From Blautia hydrogenotrophica DSM 10507 (lineage in GTDB: Bacteria > Bacillota > Clostridia > Lachnospirales > Lachnospiraceae), in NCBI RefSeq assembly GCF_034356035.1, contig NZ_CP136423.1, positions 930,001-994,000 of the forward strand: a stretch of DNA of 64,000 nucleotides, read 5' to 3'. Below the pieces are notes generated by a model. The model ran no database searches. It worked only from the letters and a program-made list of their open reading frames with translations, and was not told where the DNA came from. Below, piece by piece: positions 42,691 through 50,556 of the stretch (position 1 is its first letter; the number at the start of each line of letters is the position of its first letter). A program made the position numbers and the translations under genes.

Positions 42691-45501
42691 TCAGGATTCC
42701 TGGGAGGCAGAATAAAACTCGAAATATTCAGATTGGGTAAATGGATGGAGGAAACTGTTTTCCTTGAGGGTTTTCTCCATCTCATCTTGGTATTTCTCCA
42801 TGCGGTTTTGACCAAGGTACACGTATAGGGAAACCTCATAATCACTGTAGCAGGAGAAACGGTAATAAAAGTCTTCTCTGTCATTTAGCAGGCTGGTGTC
42901 TAGCTGGAAATAGATAGTCTGATAAAAACCATTACCGAGATCGCAGCGTTCATACAAGGTTTCGACGGTTTTGGTGAATTTGGATATCAGATCTTGCTCC
43001 GGTTCGTAGGGAAGCGTGACTGTTAACTGTTCAGGGGAAGAACTTTTGACTTCGATATCAGGATCGATGCTCTTGGCCTCTGTCTGGATCTTATCCAGAA
43101 ACGGATTTTCTAAAATCCAGTCTTTGTCAATGTCCACATCCAAATCCAGTGTTCCGTCTGCACAGGTATAGCTGATGGTGTCTGCGGAGTAGTTGCTTGT
43201 ACTCTTGACTTCTGTCATCATTGTGTACAGGAAATCAGCGAGAGTTTTCGTTTTCATGCGGGCAGTCTTAGCAGGGGTTAATTCTACGGTTCCGTCTGTG
43301 ATAACATCAGAAATTTTGCAGGAGGCCAGTTTATAACCGCCAAAGGTCAGATATAAAGTGTCTCTCCCATGGTCTAGCATTGTTTTGGTACATGTCTGCA
43401 GATTCTCGATATCATATTCATCGCTGAATTTCATCATCCAGGTATTTGCGGGCTGCTTTTCTTCAAATATCATGTCTCCCGCGGAAGAAGATGAGAGGTA
43501 CATGGATGCACCTCCCAGATCGGACAGTTTGATTCCACCGCGCTGAATCAGCAGTGACGCCATTTCAAGATATAGATCTTTCTTTGCGATTTTCAGAGTA
43601 ATGTCTTGTTCTTGAAAGGAGGAGATGCCGAAGGCGTAAGGAACATCCAGGGTATCCATCAGTATCTTGAAGTCAGCCAGTGTCTCATACCACTCTCCAT
43701 TGGACAGCTCGGCCAGAGGACTGCAGGTATACTGCAGGTATACGGCGGGGTCTTCGATGGAGGCTTCATTGACCTGATTATCTCCCGCGATCATGGAGGA
43801 TTCCACTTCTTCCCAGGTAGTGGGCGGAAGGTAGGAATAGGCAAGGTCTGACTCATAGGACTCGTGGGTGATATCGTATGTGAGCAGTTCGTAGAAGGAT
43901 TTATCCTGAATCCAGCTGGTTAGGCACAGCTTTTGAAAATTGTCGCGGTCATAGATGGTATATATGAAAGAACCCAGGGAACTTTTATAATAGTTTTCGG
44001 TTGTCCATGTGTAGTCTCTGAACAACGTCAGAGAGTCGTCAGGATATTTCTGAAGATATGTTTGAACTTGTTTTTTGGTCTTATCATTCAGCGTAATTTC
44101 CAGATAATAGTAGGCTTCGTTTTCTGGAATGTCTGCGTATTCCTCAGAGTCGAAACCTTCGAGTACCCCCTTTTTTATCTGAACGCCTTTCACAGTCTCA
44201 GTGTTCAAATCCAGATCTGACAGAGATAGCTGGCCTGCGCCTGCCAGAAAATGTTTCAGAATATCGTTGAGAGAGACGTAGTGCTCTGCGGCTTTCTTGG
44301 AAATGGAACGGAAGGTCTTAGCAGGCAGGACATAGGTGACGTCGCCGTTTTTTTCCTGAGACTGGATATAGTTTTTTTCACCTGCGAGAATTTCAACTCT
44401 CTGTTTTAAGATATCCTTTGCCTGGGAGTAACCGGAGTCAGAGAGCTCATGACTCTGTCCAAAGGTCATGGTGAAAGTTTCCGCCCCGTGGAATTTAAAC
44501 TGTTCTAGATGGCTTTGATAGTACCAGAAGGCGATTCCAGACAGCACGGCTAAGATACAAAGCGCGAAGCTGATTCGTTTTATCCATCGAAGTCGAATGA
44601 TCTTTGGGTCCACTTCGCGGATTTGCTCTTTGACATCGCAAATCAGGTCTTGCATATGCTGATAACGGGAGGGGATATCCATAGACAGCCCTTTCATCAG
44701 GATACGCTCCAGGGCCGGGCTTATAGAGATGCCCAATTCACTGGGAGATTTCAGCTCGTCGTGGAGCATTCGCTGGAACGCGTCGTCAGGCGCATGTTTG
44801 GTGATACAGAAATAGATGACAGCGCATAGGGCGTAGATGTCTGACCAAGGCCCTAGTTTTCCGCGGCTGTCATACTGTTCACAGGGGGCATATCCTCCTT
44901 TTAAGATGATGGAACAGGTCTGATCTATCGTTGGAGAATAAGCCTTTGCGGCTCCGAAATCGATGAGGGTCAGTTTGCCGTCAGGCCCGAGAATCAGGTT
45001 GTCAGGGCTGATATCTCTATGGATGATACCGTAGCTGTGGATTTTTGCCAGAGTACCCATCAGCGGCAACATGAGGCGAAACGCGGATTCCGCTTCCATG
45101 GGAGGCTGTGTCTTCATATATTTTTTTAAAGTTTGGCCTTCCAGATAATTCATGACGATATAGGCAGTCTGGTTTTCCTCAAAGTAATCTGTGATGCGGA
45201 CGATTCCGGGCTCCTGGGCAAAATCGCTGACGGTACGGGCTTCTTTTAAAAATCTCTGTTTTTGGCGTTTACAATATTCTTCGTCTTCTTCGCGCAGAAT
45301 CTGGACGACATTAGAACTACGGCAGTCCCGGTCCATACAATCTTTGAGATAAAATTCCTTAATTGCTATCTTTTTGTCTTTTTGATGAAGAGAAAAACCA
45401 GAATAGGTGATTCCGAATCCACCCTCACCGATGACAGTTTCTATTTGATAACGCTCATCTAGCAGTGTGCCAGATTTCAAATGGTAATCTTTTATATTCA
45501 T
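42691..45501 (-). CDS. Transmembrane Ser/Thr protein kinase with large unusual extracellular region
   Basis: 936 residues. Kinase domain about 15-290: glycine loop GEGGFG (25-30), Lys48 (AIKEF), catalytic Asp163 (HRDISPDN) and Asp181 (DFG), activation region GGYAPCEQY. One membrane segment at about 308-328. The ~600-residue extracellular half has no PASTA repeats. Its first part (QAKDILKQRVEILAGEKN, DVTYVLPAK, LSLSDLDLN, YYLEITLNDKTKKQVQTYLQ) resembles in order the SecD P1-like domain (ILRNRVD, IVVQLPG, LEF, VSLTLND..AKKF). The rest is unrecognised. Single gene with ATG 45501 after AGGAGATATT. Confidence 0.88.
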   Translation of the reverse strand: MNIKDYHLKSGTLLDERYQIETVIGEGGFGITYSGFSLHQKDKKIAIKEFYLKDCMDRDCRSSNVVQILREEDEEYCKRQKQRFLKEARTVSDFAQEPGIVRITDYFEENQTAYIVMNYLEGQTLKKYMKTQPPMEAESAFRLMLPLMGTLAKIHSYGIIHRDISPDNLILGPDGKLTLIDFGAAKAYSPTIDQTCSIILKGGYAPCEQYDSRGKLGPWSDIYALCAVIYFCITKHAPDDAFQRMLHDELKSPSELGISISPALERILMKGLSMDIPSRYQHMQDLICDVKEQIREVDPKIIRLRWIKRISFALCILAVLSGIAFWYYQSHLEQFKFHGAETFTMTFGQSHELSDSGYSQAKDILKQRVEILAGEKNYIQSQEKNGDVTYVLPAKTFRSISKKAAEHYVSLNDILKHFLAGAGQLSLSDLDLNTETVKGVQIKKGVLEGFDSEEYADIPENEAYYYLEITLNDKTKKQVQTYLQKYPDDSLTLFRDYTWTTENYYKSSLGSFIYTIYDRDNFQKLCLTSWIQDKSFYELLTYDITHESYESDLAYSYLPPTTWEEVESSMIAGDNQVNEASIEDPAVYLQYTCSPLAELSNGEWYETLADFKILMDTLDVPYAFGISSFQEQDITLKIAKKDLYLEMASLLIQRGGIKLSDLGGASMYLSSSSAGDMIFEEKQPANTWMMKFSDEYDIENLQTCTKTMLDHGRDTLYLTFGGYKLASCKISDVITDGTVELTPAKTARMKTKTLADFLYTMMTEVKSTSNYSADTISYTCADGTLDLDVDIDKDWILENPFLDKIQTEAKSIDPDIEVKSSSPEQLTVTLPYEPEQDLISKFTKTVETLYERCDLGNGFYQTIYFQLDTSLLNDREDFYYRFSCYSDYEVSLYVYLGQNRMEKYQDEMEKTLKENSFLHPFTQSEYFEFYSASQES

Positions 45502-45544
45502 AATATCTCCTGCTCAGATTGGGAGTCATGCCAATCGTTTTCAT

Positions 45545-45692
45545 GTTATAAGAAAGACCTTGTCACGCTAATGCGTGAAAGCTCTTTCCTATAACACAAA
45601 TACTCCGTAGGATCGCACTGCGGCGGAAACGAAAATGTTGCTGACGCAACCCGCCGCAGGCGGAGAATCCTGCGGGGCAGGATTCTTTTTTT
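45545..45692 (+). repeat. ~148-bp hairpin repeat, full-length copy
   Basis: GTTATAAGAAAGACCTTGTC...GAAAGCTCTTTCCTATAAC first stem, then GCGGCGG/CCGCCGC arms and GAATCCTGC-GGG-GCAGGATTC with a T run. It is closely similar to 22571-22721 along its length, and its last half to 20388-20457. Confidence 0.75.
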
Positions 45693-45791
45693 CCATTATG
45701 AGAGAAGCATACCATATTCAGGTCTATGAAGACAAGATTTTAATTTATTAGGCGAGTTCCATCTACGTGCGGCGATATCTAAGTGGAAACA

Positions 45792-45840
45792 AAATTCCCC
45801 TTTCCTTAGACTTCTGTTTGGTCTAACGAAAGGGGAATTT
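45792..45840. terminator. Terminator downstream of the PepSY lipoprotein gene
   Basis: AAATTCCCCTTTCCTTAGAC (45792-45811) pairs with 45821-45840 with one mismatch, a 20-bp stem and 9-base loop. Confidence 0.75.
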
Positions 45841-45866
45841 CACTTTTACAGCAGCAGTCGATCTTT

Positions 45867-46499
45867 TTACAAGGTTTCCTGGCTCCACTCGTAGATGGTA
45901 CCTGTCTCTGCATCCATCTCGAATTCATAGGAGGTGTTGTTGTAGATCACTTCTCCTTCATAGAGAGAGCGACCGTCGTCCATTTCCAGCTTCATTCGCA
46001 CGTTTTTTTCTGTAGCTCCACTTACTTTGCCGAGGACTATATTCACAGCCTCATCTGGTGTGATACTGGTCTGAGAATTAATATTGGCTACCTGATCGGT
46101 GGCTTCCATGTCTTCTTTTATGATTGTGCCGTCAGAGGCGTTGATTTCGTATTCATAATCCTTTTCTGGAGTATAAATATTTACTTCATAGAGTTGCATT
46201 CCATCGTCATAATCCATTTTGACGGTGAGGCCGATGGTGTCGGCTTCAGCCACTTGGGATTTTTCCAGAGCCGTTTTCTTGGCATCCTCTTCGGTGACGG
46301 AAGCCTGGGTATTCTGTGTCGGTGCAGTGGTCTGCTGTGTATTTTGAGCAGCCGGGGTCGTGGTGTCCTGAGTGGTCTGTGTCTGGGTGGTAGGCTGATT
46401 TTCTGCGGTATTTTCCGAAGAACTTCCGCCACCGCATCCGGTGAACAGTGAGAGTGTCAGACAAGTTCCCAATAATGCAGTTATGATTTTCTTTTTCAT
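45867..46499 (-). CDS. PepSY-domain lipoprotein
   Basis: 210 residues. Lipoprotein signal with lipobox FTGC (Cys22), a Gln/Thr-rich flexible linker (about 30-68), then two PepSY units (about 70-130 and 145-208; KMDYDDGMQLYEVNIYTPEK and KLEMDDGRSLYEGEVIYNNT) each ending in Y-E-[FI]..DA.[TG]G.I. PepSY domains are thought to inhibit or regulate peptidases at the cell surface. Monocistronic; ATG 46499 follows TAGGAGGATTC. Confidence 0.92.
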   Translation of the reverse strand: MKKKIITALLGTCLTLSLFTGCGGGSSSENTAENQPTTQTQTTQDTTTPAAQNTQQTTAPTQNTQASVTEEDAKKTALEKSQVAEADTIGLTVKMDYDDGMQLYEVNIYTPEKDYEYEINASDGTIIKEDMEATDQVANINSQTSITPDEAVNIVLGKVSGATEKNVRMKLEMDDGRSLYEGEVIYNNTSYEFEMDAETGTIYEWSQETL

Positions 46500-46704
46500 T
46501 TTTGAATCCTCCTAAAAATATTCTATATCAATCTGTTTGTTTTTTATTTATACGTAGTATAACCAGCGAAGATTAAAAGAAGATTAGAATTTTCCAAAAA
46601 AAAATAAATTTTTTCATTCCTCCCTTATATTTAATGGGTGTTCTTTGAACAAAATTGTGTTAGAATGGGTGACAGTGATGAAAACTCTCTGAAAGGAGAA
46701 AGTA

Positions 46705-47478
46705 ATGACAAGTACGGAGATTTTACAGAGAGAGGACGCAGAGCACTATCTTTTCTGGGCAATGGAGATTGGAGAGAAGATGTTGACTAGCGGTGCCGAG
46801 GTGGGAAGAGTAGAAGACAGCATTCGAAGAATTTGTATGGCGTATGGGGCAAAGCGAGTGGATGTCTTTTCTATTACTTCCTGCATTATAGCTACTGTGT
46901 ATGGGGAGGCTTTTGATGCGTGTACTCAGACACGGCGGGTAGCAGAGATGAAAAATAATCTTCACATGCTGGACGAGCTGAATCGACTTTCCAGAAGGAT
47001 TTGCGATCAGAGATTAAAGCCGGAGGAAATCAAGGAGGAGGTCGCGAGAATTAGCAGTGAGCCTCCTTATCCGTTTGCTGCGCAGCTTTTTTTCTATGCA
47101 TTGGTGTCCTGCTCATTCTGTATCTTTTTTGGCGGTAGTCTCAAAGATGCGTTGGCTTCAGCAGTGATTGGAGTGATGTTGAAAGTGGCAGAAACTTTTT
47201 TGCAGAAAGGTAGTTCGAATCCTATGATTATCACGCTGCTGTGTGCAGTGGTAGGAGGGCTGCTCTCGAATTTAGCTGTCAAATTCGGGCTCGGAGAGGA
47301 TGCAGACTTGATTAGTATAGGCAATATTATGCTGTTTATCCCGGGAATGGCTTTTACGAACGCGATTCGAGACATTTTCTCCAGGGATATGATCGCTGGT
47401 GGAGTTCGTTTCGCAGAATCCATCATACTGGCGATTGTTATTGCTCTGGGCTTTACCTTTACAGGGTTATTATTTTGA
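46705..47478 (+). CDS. Threonine/serine exporter, ThrE N-terminal half (DUF1212)
   Basis: 257 residues. A soluble start with the ThrE signature EIGEKMLTSGAEVGRVEDSI and VDVFSITSCI is followed by five membrane segments from about residue 130. ThrE exports threonine and serine in Corynebacterium; in Firmicutes the protein is split in two genes. ATG 46705 has GAAAGGAGAA before it. The partner begins 21 bases after the stop. Confidence 0.92.
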   Translation: MTSTEILQREDAEHYLFWAMEIGEKMLTSGAEVGRVEDSIRRICMAYGAKRVDVFSITSCIIATVYGEAFDACTQTRRVAEMKNNLHMLDELNRLSRRICDQRLKPEEIKEEVARISSEPPYPFAAQLFFYALVSCSFCIFFGGSLKDALASAVIGVMLKVAETFLQKGSSNPMIITLLCAVVGGLLSNLAVKFGLGEDADLISIGNIMLFIPGMAFTNAIRDIFSRDMIAGGVRFAESIILAIVIALGFTFTGLLF

Positions 47479-47499
47479 GAGAAAGATCGGGGAGAGAAA

Positions 47500-47955
47500 A
47501 TGGCTCAGTTTATTCAGTTGGCAAGCGCATTTGGCGGAGCGCTTGGCTTTGCGTGCGTATTTAATATCAGAGGGAAAAAAGCATTTTTGGCGGCTGTGGG
47601 AGGTGCGATCGGCTGGGGGGGCTTTTTATTGGTACAGAATCTGTTTGGGGCCAGTGACTATTTCTGTGGTTTTGCAGCTTCCATCATGTTGACGGTGTAT
47701 GCGGAGTATATGGCAAGGATTCAAAAGACACCGGTCACGGTGTTTCTGGTGTCAGGGGCGATTCCCTTGGTCCCCGGGGCGGCTTTGTATCGTGGGATGA
47801 AGCATCTGATGGCGAGACAGCTAGAAGATTTTGGAGAACAAAGCATTTACGCTTTGCTGTTTGCAGCTAGCATGTCGGCGGGAATCATGGTGACAACCAT
47901 CGTATTTCGGATGTGTTTAGGGTTTATAAAAGGGAAGAAACACGGAAGGATTTAA
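47500..47955 (+). CDS. Threonine/serine exporter, ThrE C-terminal half (ThrE_2, DUF3815)
   Basis: 151 residues with four membrane segments (LASAFGGALGFACVFNI, ASIMLTVYAEYMARI, VFLVSGAIPLVPGAALYRGM). It completes the split ThrE exporter encoded by the preceding gene. ATG 47500 follows GGGGAGAGAA. Confidence 0.9.
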   Translation: MAQFIQLASAFGGALGFACVFNIRGKKAFLAAVGGAIGWGGFLLVQNLFGASDYFCGFAASIMLTVYAEYMARIQKTPVTVFLVSGAIPLVPGAALYRGMKHLMARQLEDFGEQSIYALLFAASMSAGIMVTTIVFRMCLGFIKGKKHGRI

Positions 47956-48035
47956 TTTTCTAGCGAAGACCATCACAGGGACTAAACAAGGTGTCAAAGA
48001 GGGCTTTGCTGTGGAAACAGAAAGGATGTCGAAGA

Positions 48036-48698
48036 GTGCATATTCTGATTGTAGAAGATGAGAAGAATATTAGACAGGAATTGAAGATACTTTTGGAGAA
48101 TTCTCTATATCAAGTGACGGCTTTGGAAGATTTTTCGGATGTGGCGGCTGTAGTGCTTCGGACTATTCCAGATCTTGTGCTCTTGGATTTGAGTCTTCCT
48201 GAGGAATCAGGCTTTGAGATCTGCGCGAAAATTCGAGCGGCTTCGGAAGTCCCGGTTATATTTGTAACTGGAAAAACAGATTCTATGGATGAGTTGACTG
48301 GGATGCTAAAAGGTGCCGATGATTATATCACAAAGCCGTTTAGCCCTCCAGTTTTACTGGCACATATTGCAGCAGTTCTCAAACGATACAAAAGGCCGGA
48401 GGAGATATCAATCTTGCAACACAGGGGAGTGGTATTGGACTTAGCAAAGGGATGTGTGGAATTTCAGGAACAGAAAGTAGAATTGACCAAAAATGAGCTG
48501 AAGATTCTGCACTTTCTTTTTTTGAACGCGGACAGAATTGTCTCCCGTGTGGAGCTGATTGAGTATCTGTGGGATAATCAAGTTTTTATTGATGATAACA
48601 CTTTGAGTGTGAATATGACGCGTATTCGTGCTAAGCTAGAGGAGATAGGAGTTCACGGGTTTATAAAGACCAAGAGAGGGATGGGATACTGCCTATGA
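48036..48698 (+). CDS. OmpR-family response regulator of a BceRS-type system
   Basis: 220 residues: receiver domain with ILIVEDEKNIRQEL, phospho-Asp in DLVLLDLSLPEESG, Lys in YITKPFSPP, and a winged-helix output (LTKNELKILHFLF, SVNMTRIRAKLEEIG, KTKRGMGYCL). GTG 48036 is the natural start (AAAGGATG upstream); the longer frame from 47991 adds a non-family leader. It overlaps the kinase by four bases and would induce the ABC genes that follow on sensing a cell-wall-active peptide. Confidence 0.92.
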   Translation: MHILIVEDEKNIRQELKILLENSLYQVTALEDFSDVAAVVLRTIPDLVLLDLSLPEESGFEICAKIRAASEVPVIFVTGKTDSMDELTGMLKGADDYITKPFSPPVLLAHIAAVLKRYKRPEEISILQHRGVVLDLAKGCVEFQEQKVELTKNELKILHFLFLNADRIVSRVELIEYLWDNQVFIDDNTLSVNMTRIRAKLEEIGVHGFIKTKRGMGYCL

Positions 48699-49705
48699 AG
48701 TTGAGAGACTTTCTGAGAGACAAAATTTTTTTGCTGCTGTTCCACTTCGGATGTATGCTGGGATTGGCAGCTTTTTTGTGTCTGACAGGATATTCTGTGG
48801 ACTGTGTCTTTTTGATTTTGATTGTCTGGCTGGCAGTATTGTCTTTTTGGCTGCTGGGACAGTATCGGCAAAGGAGAGGATATTTCCGAAGGCTAGAAGG
48901 CATCTTAGAAAATGTGGACCAGCGTTTTTTGCTAGGAGAGCTGATGCCAGACTCTTTTCGTTTGGAAGACAGGCTTTATCGAGAGCTGATACGAAAGTCC
49001 AACCAGTCTGTGATTGAGCAGCTCCGTAGGATTGAGGACGGACAGAAGGAATATCGGGAATATATTGAAAGTTGGGTGCATGAAGTTAAGGCGCCGCTCA
49101 CCAGTATTGTTTTGCTGTGTGAGAACCACAAAGATGAGTGTACCAGGATGATTTTGCAGGAGAATCAAAAAGTGGAGAACTTTGTGAATATGGCGCTGTA
49201 TTATGCCCGGTCTGACGAGGTTTATAAGGATTATTTGATAAAAGAGACGGATTTGCAGGCATTGGCGGAGGAAACAGTGGCCCGGAATAGACAGTATTTT
49301 ATTCAGAATCAGATGCAGGTGGAGGTGGATTGCAGGCACCGAGTCTTTACGGATGAAAAGTGGATTGGGTTCATTTTGAACCAGATACTTTTAAACAGTA
49401 TGAAGTACAAGCGTGATGAAGGTGCCCGCGTCTGGATTTTTACCGAGAAATATGAACATGGGGTGAGACTTACCGTGAGGGACAACGGAATGGGAATCAG
49501 CGTGCAGGAACTTCCTAGAATCTTTGAGAAAGGCTTCACCGGAACCAATGGAAGAAGGCAGGAGCGTTCCACAGGTATGGGACTGTACCTTTGCAGAAAG
49601 CTGTGTCTGAAATTGGGTGTGCAGATTTGGGCTGACTCAAGGCTCTTTGAGGGAATGAGGATTGTCTTGGAATTCCCGGTCAGCAGTTATCTTTCAAAAT
49701 TGTAA
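48695..49705 (+). CDS. Intramembrane-sensing histidine kinase (BceS-like)
   Basis: 336 residues: two membrane helices (about 13-50) with almost no extracellular loop, then the DHp box SWVHEVKAPLTSI with the phospho-His, and the ATP-binding domain (NQILLNSMKY, DNGMGISVQELPRIFEKGFTG, STGMGLYLCRKL). This short form does not sense drugs itself but reads the state of the partner ABC transporter. Coupled to the regulator by ATGA. Confidence 0.93.
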   Translation: MKLRDFLRDKIFLLLFHFGCMLGLAAFLCLTGYSVDCVFLILIVWLAVLSFWLLGQYRQRRGYFRRLEGILENVDQRFLLGELMPDSFRLEDRLYRELIRKSNQSVIEQLRRIEDGQKEYREYIESWVHEVKAPLTSIVLLCENHKDECTRMILQENQKVENFVNMALYYARSDEVYKDYLIKETDLQALAEETVARNRQYFIQNQMQVEVDCRHRVFTDEKWIGFILNQILLNSMKYKRDEGARVWIFTEKYEHGVRLTVRDNGMGISVQELPRIFEKGFTGTNGRRQERSTGMGLYLCRKLCLKLGVQIWADSRLFEGMRIVLEFPVSSYLSKL

Positions 49706-49788
49706 GATGGCTGAAAGGAAAGCAGATACCATCTGCCTGGCGGATTTGATAGAGTGGACAGTATCAAAGAAGTAGGGAGTGAACAAAT

Positions 49789-50556
49789 ATGAGAGATTAT
49801 ATCCGGGTATGTGATGTGGAAAAATATTACGGAAACGGGGAGAGTGTGACGAAGGCCATAGACCGTGTGAGCTTTACAGTGAACAGGGGAGAGTTCATGG
49901 GTGTCATGGGAGCTTCTGGATCTGGAAAATCCACACTTTTGAATGTGCTGTCCACCATAGACCGGGTGACAGCAGGTCACATTTTTTATGAAGAGTTGGA
50001 CATTACGGAACTGACAGAAGACAGCCTGGCAAAATTTCGGAAAGAAAATCTGGGCTTTATTTTCCAGGAGTACAATCTTTTGGACACTCTGACCATTGAG
50101 GAGAATATCTTGCTGGCGATGACTCTGCAAAGAGAGAACCAAAGGACGGCAAAGCAACGGTGTCAGGAGATTATGAAGCTGCTGGACATTGAGACGGTTG
50201 CAAAAAAATTTCCTTATGAGGTGTCTGGCGGGCAGAGACAGCGATGTGCCTGTGCACGGGCGCTGATACACAGGCCCAAGCTTATTTTGGCAGACGAACC
50301 CACCGGAGCTTTGGATTCTAAGGCGGCTCAGACGCTGCTAGAGACCTTTGTGCGGCTGAACCAGACCATTCAAGCGACGATTTTCATGGTGACTCACGAT
50401 GCATTTTCTGCCAGCTATTGCAGCAGAATCCTGTTTTTAAAGGATGGGAGGCTCTTCCATGAGCTGATTCGCGGTGAGAGGAGCAGGAGGGAATTTTTAA
50501 ACGAGATTCTAGATGTTTTGTCTTTGACAGGAGGTGAGAGCTGTGATGTTTGCTAA
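49789..50556 (+). CDS. ABC transporter ATP-binding protein (BceA-like)
   Basis: 255 residues of the LolD/BceA type: Walker A GASGSGKS, signature VSGGQRQRCACARAL, Walker B LILADEPTGALD, switch His in MVTHDAF. It powers the following large permease. ATG 49789 comes 83 bases after the kinase stop, so a separate promoter responding to the regulator may lie there. Confidence 0.94.
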   Translation: MRDYIRVCDVEKYYGNGESVTKAIDRVSFTVNRGEFMGVMGASGSGKSTLLNVLSTIDRVTAGHIFYEELDITELTEDSLAKFRKENLGFIFQEYNLLDTLTIEENILLAMTLQRENQRTAKQRCQEIMKLLDIETVAKKFPYEVSGGQRQRCACARALIHRPKLILADEPTGALDSKAAQTLLETFVRLNQTIQATIFMVTHDAFSASYCSRILFLKDGRLFHELIRGERSRREFLNEILDVLSLTGGESCDVC

